A stretch of 64,000 nt of DNA from positions 1,922,001 through 1,986,000 of the forward strand of contig JALHQZ010000001.1 in NCBI GenBank assembly GCA_022841705.1. The letters run 5' to 3'. Made by a program: the position numbers and the translations under genes. The stretch comes from Pirellulales bacterium. Its GTDB lineage: Bacteria > Planctomycetota > Planctomycetia > Pirellulales > Lacipirellulaceae. The notes below the pieces were generated by a model. It was not told the origin of the DNA. It searched no databases and saw only the letters and a program-made list of their open reading frames with translations. Below are positions 36,983-46,898 of this stretch, piece after piece. The stretch's first letter is position 1, and every line of letters begins with the position of its first letter.

Positions 36983-38316
36983 GCTTCATGTTCGCTATAC
37001 AGGTGGACTCGAATCGTCTCACCGGCTTCAGCCGGCGCGTCGTAGTGGTATTCCACCCACACTGGCTGGTTCGGGCCGGGCGTTTCCACGAGCCGGATTT
37101 CACGGGTGCCCGCCGTGTATCCGCCGCCGTATTCGTAGTCGACGATCAGCGGCGTGCCGGGGCGATGTTCGGGCTCCAAACAGCACGATGTCGAGAGCCA
37201 GTCGCCGCCGAAGTAGCCGTCAAGGTAAAGATTGTAGCGCACCTGTCGACCGATGTTCGCGCGCAAGAGCGCTTCGTCTTCGCCATCGATCGCGCCATCG
37301 CCGTTCAGATCAAACGCGGGCAGATAACCGTCGGCGCCCCGGAGTCCATCGAACGAGTTCGTCGCGGCGAAGCCAACTCGCCCCGGCTCGAAGCGCACTC
37401 CCCGCCGCGCTGCTAACTGCTCGACATACTGCGGAGTGATCGTGCCGAACAGGGCGCTCGGAACACAGATTGATCCTTCATAGACGGCGCTCGGGACCTC
37501 ATGCAGCGGGTAGCGGATCATTCCCAGTCGCGGCAGGTCACACGGGATCAGGAGATCGCGCTGCAACCGGTCGCGATCGATACAAACGGTGGTTTCCGGA
37601 TCGAAATACTCCGCAATATTGTCGTCGGGCGCTGTCGCATAGAGGCCGTAACACTGGACGACCGGCGACCAAGGCGCTCGAACGTAGACACCATTCGCCA
37701 TGTTCAGCAAACAACAGACTCGCTCGGTGTAGTAGTTCCGGCCGAGTTTCTGCGGATTGTCCCACACGCCGCGCACGGCGCTGTTGGGCAGGTCGTAACA
37801 TTCGTTACCTTCAATCACGGTGCTTAGGGGGCCGTTGGCCACCGTCACCGTGCGCCCGTTATTACCATCCGTTCGCGCAGCTTCGAGCGCAACATGTCGC
37901 CGAAAGTGTGTCTGCAGGTCCCCCCGTGCGAGATCCCAGACATACTCGTGCGTCCACAGGGTGTGATCGGCGTGCGGATAGCAGAGCAGCGAGTGCGAAA
38001 CGGACCACCGCGGCGTGCCGAGGGGCGACTCGACACGTGGATCGCACGGATAGATGCCGCCATCAGTGAAGGGATCGTCCGCCAGATGCAGGTCATCGCT
38101 CCAGGGGACTTCACCCGTGCGCGGATCGCACAGCGCGCCGGGAAAGAGGGTGGTGCGACCGTCACCCTGAAGCTCTCGCATCAATTTTTCTGCGCGGCCC
38201 CAGCGCTTGGCGTGGATGCGCCAGCCGCGGGGCGTCCAGATACCCATCCACGTGCGCGGATTGTGGATGATGTTCGGCTCGAAGACACGCTCCAGCGGTG
38301 TTCGCTCGCTGCTCAT
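36979..38316 (-). CDS. Unrecognised 445-residue protein with EF-hand-like loop
   Basis: I do not recognise a family. The product has no signal peptide and is rich in Cys, Trp and Tyr, with a distinctive segment 'GVYVRAPWSPVVQCYGLYA' and a calcium-loop-like DLNGDGAIDGEDEALL at ~335-350, which resembles dockerin loops but occurs in a cytosolic-type protein. It begins inside the stop of the large fusion ORF (ATGA overlap), so it belongs to the same operon as that gene and the GntR-type regulator. Confidence 0.65.
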   Translation of the reverse strand: MSSERTPLERVFEPNIIHNPRTWMGIWTPRGWRIHAKRWGRAEKLMRELQGDGRTTLFPGALCDPRTGEVPWSDDLHLADDPFTDGGIYPCDPRVESPLGTPRWSVSHSLLCYPHADHTLWTHEYVWDLARGDLQTHFRRHVALEAARTDGNNGRTVTVANGPLSTVIEGNECYDLPNSAVRGVWDNPQKLGRNYYTERVCCLLNMANGVYVRAPWSPVVQCYGLYATAPDDNIAEYFDPETTVCIDRDRLQRDLLIPCDLPRLGMIRYPLHEVPSAVYEGSICVPSALFGTITPQYVEQLAARRGVRFEPGRVGFAATNSFDGLRGADGYLPAFDLNGDGAIDGEDEALLRANIGRQVRYNLYLDGYFGGDWLSTSCCLEPEHRPGTPLIVDYEYGGGYTAGTREIRLVETPGPNQPVWVEYHYDAPAEAGETIRVHLYSEHEA

Positions 38317-41300
38317 GGGTCGTCCAACCGCACTAGCCGAATGATTTGCGGTTCGTCCGTCACGTCCAACGACAATGTTGTTTGACTACTAACAATTTCG
38401 CTCGGCAGAGATTTCCAACTCCGATAGTCTTTAAGTGAGACTTGCACCGGATACCGATACTCATCTGTGGCGAGCGTGAGCTTGGTGCGCACCGGGGGTC
38501 CTTCGTTCCAGAGCATCAGCAGCAGTTCGCTGCCGTCATCGAGCGGGCGCTCGAACGAGCGCAAGGTGGAAAGCTTCGCATCAGCCTCAATATTGAATTC
38601 CGGTTGACGGAGCTCCGCGCGATTGTAGAAGGTGTGCGTGATGGTTTGGTAGGCATACCACGCGGGATAACGGCGCACTGAGAGGACATCTTTCGTCACC
38701 ACGAAATCTTCAAACCCCAAGAATCCAAACCAGCGGGGATAGAGACGGCCCTCGAGCTGCCAGTTTCGCAGCGATAGATAGTACGGCGCCGCGCCGGCGC
38801 CCAAGTCCCACCAGGTAAACATGGTTTGCGCAATCCTGGCGGCCTGCGCCTCTTCAGTTGGTAGCGGTTCGTACCGGTCTCCTTCCGGATAGCGCTCGTT
38901 GACGGCGCCATTCGAGACGTAGCCGACGCCACTGGCGAGCAGCGAAAGGTTGGGCGCCAAGCGATCGCGGTCGGCAAAGAAACTCCGCACGGTGTGATAG
39001 TCGAAATGATTGATCGCGAGTGCATCGCCCACCTCGCCGTAGCCGTGCTCGAGCAGCCACTTCACATTGAACCACTCGCCGCTCGAGGCCGCAAACATGC
39101 TCACCTTCGCTTGCGGGTCCTGCCGCTTGATGGCGTCGGAAACCTGGGTGAAGTATGCGAGATACATCGGCGGCGTCCAAGCCTGCTCCGGCAAATCGGA
39201 GTTCGGTTGTTTCAGCGTGAGCTCATCGCCGAGCACATAGTAAGCGGTGCGGCCCTTGAGCAAGCGTGCGACCTGCGTTACCCAGGCGAGATACGCCGTG
39301 CGCTGCGACTGGAGATTGTGGGGATGCACGGTCCAGAGCTTGGTTTCATCAATGGCGTCGAGCCGCACGCCGACGGCAAGTCCGTATCGCTGACTGAGCT
39401 CTAGAAAATCTTCGAGCGCCTGCGCCCACTGGGGATCGACAACGAGCTGTCCGTCGGGCGGATAAACGTTGAGATGGGTGCTGTTAAGACCCAGTTCCGC
39501 CCAATTACGGACCATCGCTTCTTGCCAGTCGGGGCGATTGCGATCGAGCTGCCAATCGCCCCAATGCTTGCCGCGCGTTCCCTTAAGCTGGTCGTAACAG
39601 CGCGCTTGCGGGTCTTCATCCCAGCCCCCTTCGTAGGCGTAACCCTGATGCATGAGATAGTACATCGGCGTGCTGTACGGCCCGCGGCGCTCGGCGAGGG
39701 CCGGGGGGGCACACAGCTGCCGAATCCGCTGCTGAGTCGCGGCGTCGAGCTCGTCGAACCGCGGGGGCGCGGCGCTGCAATTCAGTGCACCTGCCACCAG
39801 CAGCACATTGAGTAGCACCCAAGATGGATTGATGGATTTCCACCAACGCTCGCGGGGACATCGAAAGATTCCCATCAATCCCAGTAGGGTGAGCCAACCA
39901 GAGAAAGTACTGGGCTCTGGAACCGAGGTCGTCGTGGCAAAGCTAGCCGTCGGCAACGTGGTTCCAAAGCGACTGCGCCAGAGCTCATAGTCCGCTTGCG
40001 AAACGCTTTCGGGTGTGGCGTCATTGAGGAGGGGGCCGGCGGAGTGGTCACGCCAGAAGGTGTAGTCCGCTCCGTCAACGGTTCCATCGTTGTTGTAGTC
40101 ACCCGCGAGTCCGGTGGGGGCGAGGGCTGCCAACCGCAGGTAATCGAGTTCAAAGATGCCGTTGTTCTCGCCGGCAAGATCGCCGAAGCGGATTTCGTCG
40201 ACGAGGCTACTCGACAGCGCCTGCGTGAGAATCGGCTGCGTGAAGTCTCCATCCAGAAACAACTGTCCCACGATCGCTCCACCAGCGCTGGAACTCGGCC
40301 GGATGACGAGCCGATAGTCGTGCCACACCCGTGAGGAGAATCCCGGCAGATTGCTGGCGGATCTTTCCACTTGGCCTGCCGCGTCCGCTTCGCCTTCCAG
40401 ATTCACGCTGTCCAAGTCGAGTTCGAAATGAATCCCCCCATGCAAGCCGTCGCCGAGATAAACGCTGGCCGATCCTTCGGTCGTTGAAGAGGTCGCGCGG
40501 GCGCGAAGTTCCAGTACCACGCCGGTGCGGAAATCAATCGATTCCCACGGTGAACCGGCGGCGCCCGCCAGCGAATAGCTCAGCGAATTATTCACGCCCG
40601 ACAGGCCCGAGCTGATCCGCACGTAATCCTGCCCCAGTTCCGCGAGGTAGCGACTCGAAACGGCGCCCGTCGTCAATGCCGTCCACGACGGACTCGCCTG
40701 CGTGGGCGCCACATCGCCGTGGTACTCAGCGAGCCAATTGAAAGCGTCGTTCGCGGGGAGTGTTTGGATACTCAGCGTCGCCGCTTTCAAGTTGGCCGAT
40801 TGATCGTTGTCGTACACGTACGCGTTGGGCGGGGCCGCGTTGTAGGACGGGGGATAGAAACCCGATTGATCGTAAACGTAAACATAGCGGCCATCATTGG
40901 CGCGGCGCAGCTCGGTGTGGCCGCTGCCGGGGCCGTTGTAAATCACGTTCGGAGTGGTCCAGCGTTTGCCGGTGGAGTCGGCGAACATCATTTTCGCGCC
41001 GTATCGGCCCGTGGTCAGGGCGACCGTTCCATCTTCCAGTTGCCGCAGCAGTGGAAATACCCCCGCCACGCCCAGCGACTTCGGCGCTGTCCAGGTACTA
41101 CCGGCATCGGAAGATTGCGACCAGAACAGCGATGGCGTTTGCGCCACCGAGGACGAAGTGGGGAACGGCTGCCCAGTGCGGTAAACGGCCAGCAGATTGC
41201 CGGTATTGAGTCGCAACAGCGCCGTTTCGCTGGGCCCTTCGGTCCCCATTTGTCCGAGGTCCACCGAACTGGTGTAGCTGGCGATTGTTGAGCGGCGGGT

Positions 41301-41972
41301 CCAGTGCTTTCCGTCGTCACTGCTTTCAAACAGCACCGATTCATTTCGCGTGCTGCCGAGCCGCGTGCCATACAGTGGCATCAGCAGCGTGCCGTTTGAT
41401 TCGACGACGTCGCCAAAGTTGCCGTAGAGAAAGGAATACGTCACGGCGCCAGTGTCGTAGAACGCATCTTCAAATCCGTTGTCCCAGGTGAGCCCGCCGT
41501 CACTGCTGTTGTAGCGACTGTTGCTAAACGTGGTGAACCCCGCCGCATTCTGCCTGGACACACTGAATCCACGGCTCATTTGCCCCGCTGGACGCACGAG
41601 GCTGGCCTGCACGCCATCGCCGCTAACCTGGGTGGCTCGTAGCGACCACGTTTGGCCGCCATCGGTGCTGATCGACTGCCGCCCGAATTGCAAACCGCTT
41701 TGCGTTTGGCCAACCGAATAGTTCGCAATCAAATCGCCATTGGCGTGCGGTTTAAGGTACGGAAAATTGATGTGCGCTTTTGCACCCCCGAGTTGCGCGG
41801 AGGTAATCGTATCGATATTCACCAAGTTCTCAACGGCGACGCTCACCCGTGGCGCTTCGCCAGCGTAAGAACAGAGGCAGCTTGCGAGCACGATGATCCC
41901 GACCAAGAATCGCCGCTCAAAGCGGCCGAGCGGCGACCGTTGACTCACAGGAATCGCGGCGAGAACTTTCAC
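38313..41972 (-). CDS. Sialidase-like protein with mid-chain PEP-CTERM fused to a hydrolase-like domain
   Basis: A 1219-residue ORF starting at GTG 41972, which overlaps the regulator stop. Residues ~35-450: a sialidase-like propeller with four Asp boxes (STDGGQTW, SSDGGLTW, SSDDGKHW, SSDAGSTW). ~450-615: a concanavalin-like part; ~620-670: dockerin-like EF-hands (GDYNNDGTVDGADYTFW). At ~684-710 is a PEP-CTERM signal (VPEPSTFSGWLTLLGLMGI then RCPRER) that should end a protein. Here it continues directly into a second signal-like helix (SWVLLNVLLVAGALNCSA, ~717-734) and a ~480-residue domain resembling glycosidase-like TIM barrels (YYVLGDELT). Confidence 0.8.
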   Translation of the reverse strand: MKVLAAIPVSQRSPLGRFERRFLVGIIVLASCLCSYAGEAPRVSVAVENLVNIDTITSAQLGGAKAHINFPYLKPHANGDLIANYSVGQTQSGLQFGRQSISTDGGQTWSLRATQVSGDGVQASLVRPAGQMSRGFSVSRQNAAGFTTFSNSRYNSSDGGLTWDNGFEDAFYDTGAVTYSFLYGNFGDVVESNGTLLMPLYGTRLGSTRNESVLFESSDDGKHWTRRSTIASYTSSVDLGQMGTEGPSETALLRLNTGNLLAVYRTGQPFPTSSSVAQTPSLFWSQSSDAGSTWTAPKSLGVAGVFPLLRQLEDGTVALTTGRYGAKMMFADSTGKRWTTPNVIYNGPGSGHTELRRANDGRYVYVYDQSGFYPPSYNAAPPNAYVYDNDQSANLKAATLSIQTLPANDAFNWLAEYHGDVAPTQASPSWTALTTGAVSSRYLAELGQDYVRISSGLSGVNNSLSYSLAGAAGSPWESIDFRTGVVLELRARATSSTTEGSASVYLGDGLHGGIHFELDLDSVNLEGEADAAGQVERSASNLPGFSSRVWHDYRLVIRPSSSAGGAIVGQLFLDGDFTQPILTQALSSSLVDEIRFGDLAGENNGIFELDYLRLAALAPTGLAGDYNNDGTVDGADYTFWRDHSAGPLLNDATPESVSQADYELWRSRFGTTLPTASFATTTSVPEPSTFSGWLTLLGLMGIFRCPRERWWKSINPSWVLLNVLLVAGALNCSAAPPRFDELDAATQQRIRQLCAPPALAERRGPYSTPMYYLMHQGYAYEGGWDEDPQARCYDQLKGTRGKHWGDWQLDRNRPDWQEAMVRNWAELGLNSTHLNVYPPDGQLVVDPQWAQALEDFLELSQRYGLAVGVRLDAIDETKLWTVHPHNLQSQRTAYLAWVTQVARLLKGRTAYYVLGDELTLKQPNSDLPEQAWTPPMYLAYFTQVSDAIKRQDPQAKVSMFAASSGEWFNVKWLLEHGYGEVGDALAINHFDYHTVRSFFADRDRLAPNLSLLASGVGYVSNGAVNERYPEGDRYEPLPTEEAQAARIAQTMFTWWDLGAGAAPYYLSLRNWQLEGRLYPRWFGFLGFEDFVVTKDVLSVRRYPAWYAYQTITHTFYNRAELRQPEFNIEADAKLSTLRSFERPLDDGSELLLMLWNEGPPVRTKLTLATDEYRYPVQVSLKDYRSWKSLPSEIVSSQTTLSLDVTDEPQIIRLVRLDDP

Positions 41973-43075
41973 GGCGTTGGCAATTCAATCTCAACGTGCG
42001 CTGGCACCAGAGCGCGGAACGGGTCTGGTCGGCCACCCGCTGCAACGGTGGTGAGCATCTGCGCGATGAGTGTCATTTGGTCCTGCACGCTCACTTCGCT
42101 TCGCGCACAGGGGTAAGGCAGCGGCGGCCGACCTTCTTCTGAAGTGTGATCGTACACCACGCCGAAATCTTTGAACACCTTCAGGCCCCGGCCCTTGGCA
42201 ACCTCAACAATCGCCCCGGCAAAGTATGGCAAACGGCAAATGAACGCCGCCGGCCGGGGCATGTCGCGCAAGATTTCTTCCACCCCCACGCGGAGCGCCT
42301 TGGCGTCGGTCGAGACGTTGCGAACCATCACGCCGGAGTTGCTAATCCCCGCCGCTGCCGCGGCCTGCTGGATGCCATCGAGGGCGAGGCTATCCCCGCG
42401 GCGCCAAAATTCTCGAGCCACAAATACGAGTCGCTGGTAGCCCAGCGCAATGGCGTGCTCGGCCATTAGCCGGCCCGTTTGCTCCTGGTCAACTTCCAAC
42501 GATGGCAAGTTGATGCCGGGATGCGCGCTGCCGTGAATCACCACCGGCGCCTGGCACTCGCTGGCGATCTGCTGAATCTCACGCGTCCCCAACGTGACCA
42601 CCACGCCCGCCGTTTGGCCGGCGCTGATGATCGCGTCGAGCTCACTGCGGAACTGCTGCGGCGTCATGTTCAGCGGCAACACGTGCGTCCGCAGCATCAC
42701 GCCGTCGATGGCGGCTTGAAACCCGGTGAGCATCTTGCCGACCGGTAGTTGATGCGCGGGGTTGTCGTCCACAAACGTGAGGTAGTGGACATACTTCATG
42801 TCCTGCTGCGCGGAATCGTTCGCCGCCACGCGCGGCGCATCGGGCCCCACGAACGTGCCGCGGCTGCGATGCCGCGTGAGCAGTTGCCGCCGCGCGAGGA
42901 GGTTGAGCGCGCGGTTGGCGGTCATCCGGCTCACCCCTAGCATTTGGCTCGCCTCCGTGGCGGTGAGATAGGGATCGCCAGGGCGGAGCCCCTTCCGGCC
43001 GATATCTCGCTCGAGAATACCGGCCATCTGTCCCAATCGGGATTGATCGAAATCTTCGATCGAATGGGGCGCCAT
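41969..43075 (-). CDS. GntR-type regulator with LacI-like sensor domain
   Basis: N-terminal winged helix of GntR type (LTATEASQMLGVSRMTANRALNLL, ~36-60) and a LacI/periplasmic-binding C-terminal domain (~90-340) with 'GVVVTLGTREI' and 'LVFVAREFWRRGDSL' blocks. Such GntR/LacI hybrids control sugar and amino-sugar operons. It lies at the head of a unit with the fused sialidase-like gene. A CAAG-5-CTTG inverted repeat at 43153-43165 is upstream and may be autoregulatory. Confidence 0.86.
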   Translation of the reverse strand: MAPHSIEDFDQSRLGQMAGILERDIGRKGLRPGDPYLTATEASQMLGVSRMTANRALNLLARRQLLTRHRSRGTFVGPDAPRVAANDSAQQDMKYVHYLTFVDDNPAHQLPVGKMLTGFQAAIDGVMLRTHVLPLNMTPQQFRSELDAIISAGQTAGVVVTLGTREIQQIASECQAPVVIHGSAHPGINLPSLEVDQEQTGRLMAEHAIALGYQRLVFVAREFWRRGDSLALDGIQQAAAAAGISNSGVMVRNVSTDAKALRVGVEEILRDMPRPAAFICRLPYFAGAIVEVAKGRGLKVFKDFGVVYDHTSEEGRPPLPYPCARSEVSVQDQMTLIAQMLTTVAAGGRPDPFRALVPAHVEIELPTP

Positions 43076-43316
43076 ATTACCGTTTCCAACCTTGTCGCGC
43101 TACGAAATTTGCCGCACATCTGGCGACGGATCAAAAAGTTCGATTCGTTATGCAAGTTTAGCTTGTAAAGACGAGCCCCCTGCCGCGCTGGCAAGCGCGA
43201 AATCGGGCCGAGTCTCCGCCATTTTCCCAAAAACTCCCAGCGTCCGACGCGGACCGCCAGCTGGTGAGCCGACGTCATCCGCGTCGGAATGCCAGGAGGA
43301 TTCTTGGGGTTCGCCG

Positions 43317-44177
43317 TTACGATGACTTCCGCAGCGCGCGGCGACCGAGCAATAGTCCGCCACCAATCGCAACGAGCACCAGCGTGGCCGGCTCCGGCAC
43401 GGGGGGGAACGGCGCGGTCGGCGGAATGAAGCTGCTGTTCGTGTCGTAAACGATGTCTCCACTGATGCGGAACTCATCGATCGAACCGGGCCACGAAGCG
43501 GAACCCGCTTGGTTTTCACCAATGTGGAACCGCGTGTTGTTGTAAGTGGTGCGCGGCACAACCGTGCCGGCGTCTGGCGTGTTGCGGAGAAGCTGCCCAT
43601 CCCACCAGGTGGCGGTCACGCCCGCGGCGGTATCGAACGCCCATGCCACATGGTGCCAATTGGTGTTATCCAACAGCGCCGGCGGAATGGCTTGCTCAAT
43701 TTCCCAGAAGCTCCCGCCACCGTTCAGTTGGTACGCCCCCAACGTGCGTCCGGCGCCTGTGTCGTAGATATACATCCGCACGTCCGTGTTGCCGCTGCTG
43801 GTGTCCGTGCCCCAGAGTCCAAAGAACCCGCTGTTGGTAACGCCCGGCCCTTTGACCCACATTTCAATGGTGCCTTTGTTGACGTTGTAGTTGCCGGCGG
43901 TTGCGTATGTCACGCGGCCCGACGGGCGCGAAAGGGCATTGCCGAACTTGCCGCCGGGGACGATGTTGCCACCGGGGCCATCGGGCGGCGTGGAAAGCTG
44001 CGCAGGATTGCCAACGGAAAAGTCGGCCGGCCCGGCGCCGGTGTTGATGCCGTTGTTGGCGGAATCGAAATGGTTCAGGAACAGCGTTTGTGCATGCGCT
44101 CCCGAACTCAGCCCGAATAATCCTACTGCCACCGCAATGGCCGCTCCCGTCAGCCATCGCACTTGGGTGATCTTCAT
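43317..44177 (-). CDS. LamG-type PEP-CTERM protein A
   Basis: A 286-residue exported protein with signal peptide (VAVGLFGLSSGAHAQ), a LamG/concanavalin-like domain (LFLNHFDSANNGINTGAG ... NNTRFHIGENQAGSASWPG) and a PEP-CTERM tail (VPEPATLVLVAIGGGLLLG then RRALRKSS). ATG 44177 was preferred; the longer ORF to 44438 begins with Arg-rich non-family sequence. A close paralogue lies next to it. Confidence 0.88.
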   Translation of the reverse strand: MKITQVRWLTGAAIAVAVGLFGLSSGAHAQTLFLNHFDSANNGINTGAGPADFSVGNPAQLSTPPDGPGGNIVPGGKFGNALSRPSGRVTYATAGNYNVNKGTIEMWVKGPGVTNSGFFGLWGTDTSSGNTDVRMYIYDTGAGRTLGAYQLNGGGSFWEIEQAIPPALLDNTNWHHVAWAFDTAAGVTATWWDGQLLRNTPDAGTVVPRTTYNNTRFHIGENQAGSASWPGSIDEFRISGDIVYDTNSSFIPPTAPFPPVPEPATLVLVAIGGGLLLGRRALRKSS

Positions 44178-44293
44178 TAGTAGCAAGCTCCTTGTCAGAC
44201 ACGTTGCCGGTGGGGAGCGCCCAACTCGAACGAGTTGGAAACAGCGCTTCCGCACCACAGTTACAAGTCCCTCTCCGTCTGTTTCGTTGCCCC

Positions 44294-45367
44294 TTAGGTT
44301 TCGCGGACGATCGCCCGCTGACGGCGCAAAATCGTGAGCGCCGCGAGCGCACTGAACGTCACCAAGCCCAGCGGTTCCGGAACAGCGGCCGATGCGGCCG
44401 TGCTGCCGGCGCCGCTGAGGCCGAAGTTCATCTGCCACACCGTGAGGTCGGCGGCCGTTACGGAGCCCGGTGTCGAGTCGTGCGGCAGCAGAGTGTTTGT
44501 GCCTAAGTTGTCGCGATACTTGGTGTAGTCGGCCGCGTCGACCGTGCCGTTATCGTTGTAGTCGCCGAAGACGCCTGTCACTGGCGGCAGAAACGGGGCG
44601 GTGGGTGGGGTGAAATTAAAGTTCGTGTCGTAGACTAGGTGATCGCTGATGCGCAGTTCGTCCATGCTCCCCTTCCAAGGAGCGGAGCCGACTTGGCTTT
44701 CGCCGATGTTCATCCGCGTGTTGGTGAACGAGGTGCGCGGGGTAACGGTGAAGCCGTCATCGGGCGTGTTGCCCAAGAGCACGCCATCCCACCAGAGCGC
44801 CGTTACTTCGGACCCGGGCGTGGTATCCCATTGCCACACCACATGGTGCCAGTTGGTGCTATCGAGCATCGCTTCAGGAATGGGGCGTTCGATTTCCCAA
44901 AAGGCGCCGGCATTAAGTTGGTAGCCGCCGAGTGACCGCAGGTTATCGTTGGCTTGGTCGTTGTAGATGTAGAATCGGATATCGGTGTTGCCGCTGGAGG
45001 TATCCACGCCCCACAGGCTTTGAAACGTGGTATCGGTGACGCCGGGGCCCTTGATCCACATTTCCATCGTCCCCTTGAAGGGACTGTAGTTGCCGGTAGT
45101 CGCGTAACGGATGCGGCCGCCGGAGGTGCGGTCGAGCGCGTTGTTGAATCGCCCGCCGGGGACAATGTTTCCGCCAGGGCCATCGGGCGGCAGCGCCAGT
45201 TGGGCCGAATTGCCTGCGGCATAGTCGGCGGCGCCCGGGCCGGTATTGATGCCGTTGTTCGCCACGTCGAAATGGTGCAAGAATGTGGTGACGGCCAGCG
45301 CCTGCGCGCTGCCCAGGGCGAGCATCGCCAAACTGACGGCAACGAGTTGTTGATGGATTTTATTCAT
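44294..45367 (-). CDS. LamG-type PEP-CTERM protein B with dockerin-like repeat
   Basis: Paralogue of the previous protein: same opening (TFLHHFDVANNGINTGPG), same LamG pattern, but it adds a dockerin-like segment (GDYNDNGTVDAADYTKY, SVTAADLTVW; ~260-305) before the PEP-CTERM tail (VPEPLGLVTFSALAALTI then LRRQRA). Signal peptide at the N-terminus (SLAMLALGSAQALA). 357 residues. Tandem duplication, with dockerin loss in A or gain in B. Confidence 0.88.
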   Translation of the reverse strand: MNKIHQQLVAVSLAMLALGSAQALAVTTFLHHFDVANNGINTGPGAADYAAGNSAQLALPPDGPGGNIVPGGRFNNALDRTSGGRIRYATTGNYSPFKGTMEMWIKGPGVTDTTFQSLWGVDTSSGNTDIRFYIYNDQANDNLRSLGGYQLNAGAFWEIERPIPEAMLDSTNWHHVVWQWDTTPGSEVTALWWDGVLLGNTPDDGFTVTPRTSFTNTRMNIGESQVGSAPWKGSMDELRISDHLVYDTNFNFTPPTAPFLPPVTGVFGDYNDNGTVDAADYTKYRDNLGTNTLLPHDSTPGSVTAADLTVWQMNFGLSGAGSTAASAAVPEPLGLVTFSALAALTILRRQRAIVRET

Positions 45368-45413
45368 ACGTGCTCAAACTGTGTGTTGGCGACGGAACGC
45401 GGCGAATGCCTCG

Positions 45414-45851
45414 TTACTTGCCGAGCGTGAAATCGACGCTCGAGGATTCACTTTCGTCGCTGATGGTTACTTCCAGGGTTGATTTATCGTTAAACTTAGC
45501 CGGTAAATACTGTTCGCGAATGCCGCCTTCAAGTCCCGCTTTAGCCGCCGCGGCGGCGACCGATGTGTTGGTTGCGGCGCGAAAGCCGCGGATCACCACC
45601 CGATGTGTGCCGAGTGGAACGCCGCCTTTGCCGGTGGCTTTGTAATGCCCATCTTTCACGGACGCGCCCGAGACGGGTCCTTTAGTGTCTCCGGTGGGGT
45701 AAAAGTAAATCTCGCCGTTTTTGATCGGTTCGCCCAAATAGGTGATGTCGCCACTGACAATCACTTTTTCCAATCCGCTTTTGCTACAGCCACACAAAAC
45801 GGCGAGGAGTGTTAAGGCGCTGAGCCATTTTAAGTTCACAACTTTTCGCAT
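45414..45851 (-). CDS. Lipoprotein with transthyretin-like fold, second cassette
   Basis: A 145-residue lipoprotein (lipobox LCGC in LLAVLCGCSKSG) with the same small beta-sandwich type as the protein at 24608 (VIVSGDITYLGEPIKNGEIYF, ...VPLGTHRVVIRG). ATG 45851 with GAGG upstream is preferred over GTG 45869. Follows a DUF1559 gene, as in the first cassette. Confidence 0.84.
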   Translation of the reverse strand: MRKVVNLKWLSALTLLAVLCGCSKSGLEKVIVSGDITYLGEPIKNGEIYFYPTGDTKGPVSGASVKDGHYKATGKGGVPLGTHRVVIRGFRAATNTSVAAAAAKAGLEGGIREQYLPAKFNDKSTLEVTISDESESSSVDFTLGK

Positions 45852-45905
45852 CGCTGGATTCCTCTTCACCCGCAGAATCTGTGGCTCCCTACCGCACTGC
45901 CCAAC

Positions 45906-46898
45906 TCACGGAAAACCGGACGGAACATCGCCTTCGGCCCGCGTCGTGAGTTTCGCCAGGAGCGCTTGATCGATGTTGTCCGAAATGAAGTGGGTGCTGC
46001 CGTCGGCCATTACGAAGTGGGCGCCGCCGGGGTGCCAACTCGAGAAGCCAATCTCGTAGTACAACTCATCGTGCCGATTGCCGCCGTCGCCATCGATGGG
46101 ATCGATCGCGTCATCGCGACCGCCGGGCAGAGTTGTGGGGCCATTGATGCCGAGCGAGGTATCCTGCACATCCCACGTGACCCAAAAATATCCGTAGTAG
46201 ACCGGTCCTTCTTCGGTGGGATGCATTCCCTGCGCGCCGGTGATCTCGCCGACCATGAGCGTGTGACTGGTCCCATCAGTAATCTTGCCGGTGTCGATCC
46301 CTTTGAGATTGAAGAGCACGCCATCGGCGTCGGGCCGGGCTCCGCGAACGCCTCCGCGACAGAAGGCGTCGCGTGAGTCGGCCACGCCCGCCATGTTGGT
46401 CATCCGAAAATCATCCTGCGGGCGCGGGCCGTTTCTCCAGCCGGTAGAGGCTTCGACCCACGCCTCGCCGCCGCCGTTGGGATCGGTCGGGCAGAGAAAG
46501 GCTTCCACCTTTGCGCCGGCCGCCTTGCGATTCGCCACCCCGACGTATCCAGTCTTGGTGAACGGGATTTGGCTATAGGTCGTGTCCTCTTCCAAATAGG
46601 GCAAGAGTCGCGTGGCCCAACCCCACCCGCGAAACTCACCGGCCGGTAGTTTGTCGGCACACGTGGTTCCCGGTTCGTACATGATGAGTCCCGGGGGAAA
46701 CTCGTTCTTGGCGCTGTGGTGGTTGTGAAACGCGACCCCCACTTGCTTGAAATTGTTCTGACACGACGACCGCCGCGCCGCCTCACGGGCCGACTGTACG
46801 GCGGGGAGCAACAGCGCGACCAGGATGCCGATGATCGCGATCACCACCAGCAGTTCAACCAGCGTAAATCCCGGTTGATTTCCCCTGAGACGCTTCAT
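45906..46898 (-). CDS. DUF1559 pseudopilin-like protein, second copy
   Basis: 330-residue DUF1559 protein: prepilin-like start [20 protein letters not shown] followed by [17 protein letters not shown], central domain, and C-terminal H-x9-DG signature ([18 protein letters not shown]). It has a close counterpart at 25111-26109. First gene of the minus-strand cassette, with the GGTACA repeats upstream. Confidence 0.93.
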   Translation of the reverse strand: MKRLRGNQPGFTLVELLVVIAIIGILVALLLPAVQSAREAARRSSCQNNFKQVGVAFHNHHSAKNEFPPGLIMYEPGTTCADKLPAGEFRGWGWATRLLPYLEEDTTYSQIPFTKTGYVGVANRKAAGAKVEAFLCPTDPNGGGEAWVEASTGWRNGPRPQDDFRMTNMAGVADSRDAFCRGGVRGARPDADGVLFNLKGIDTGKITDGTSHTLMVGEITGAQGMHPTEEGPVYYGYFWVTWDVQDTSLGINGPTTLPGGRDDAIDPIDGDGGNRHDELYYEIGFSSWHPGGAHFVMADGSTHFISDNIDQALLAKLTTRAEGDVPSGFP

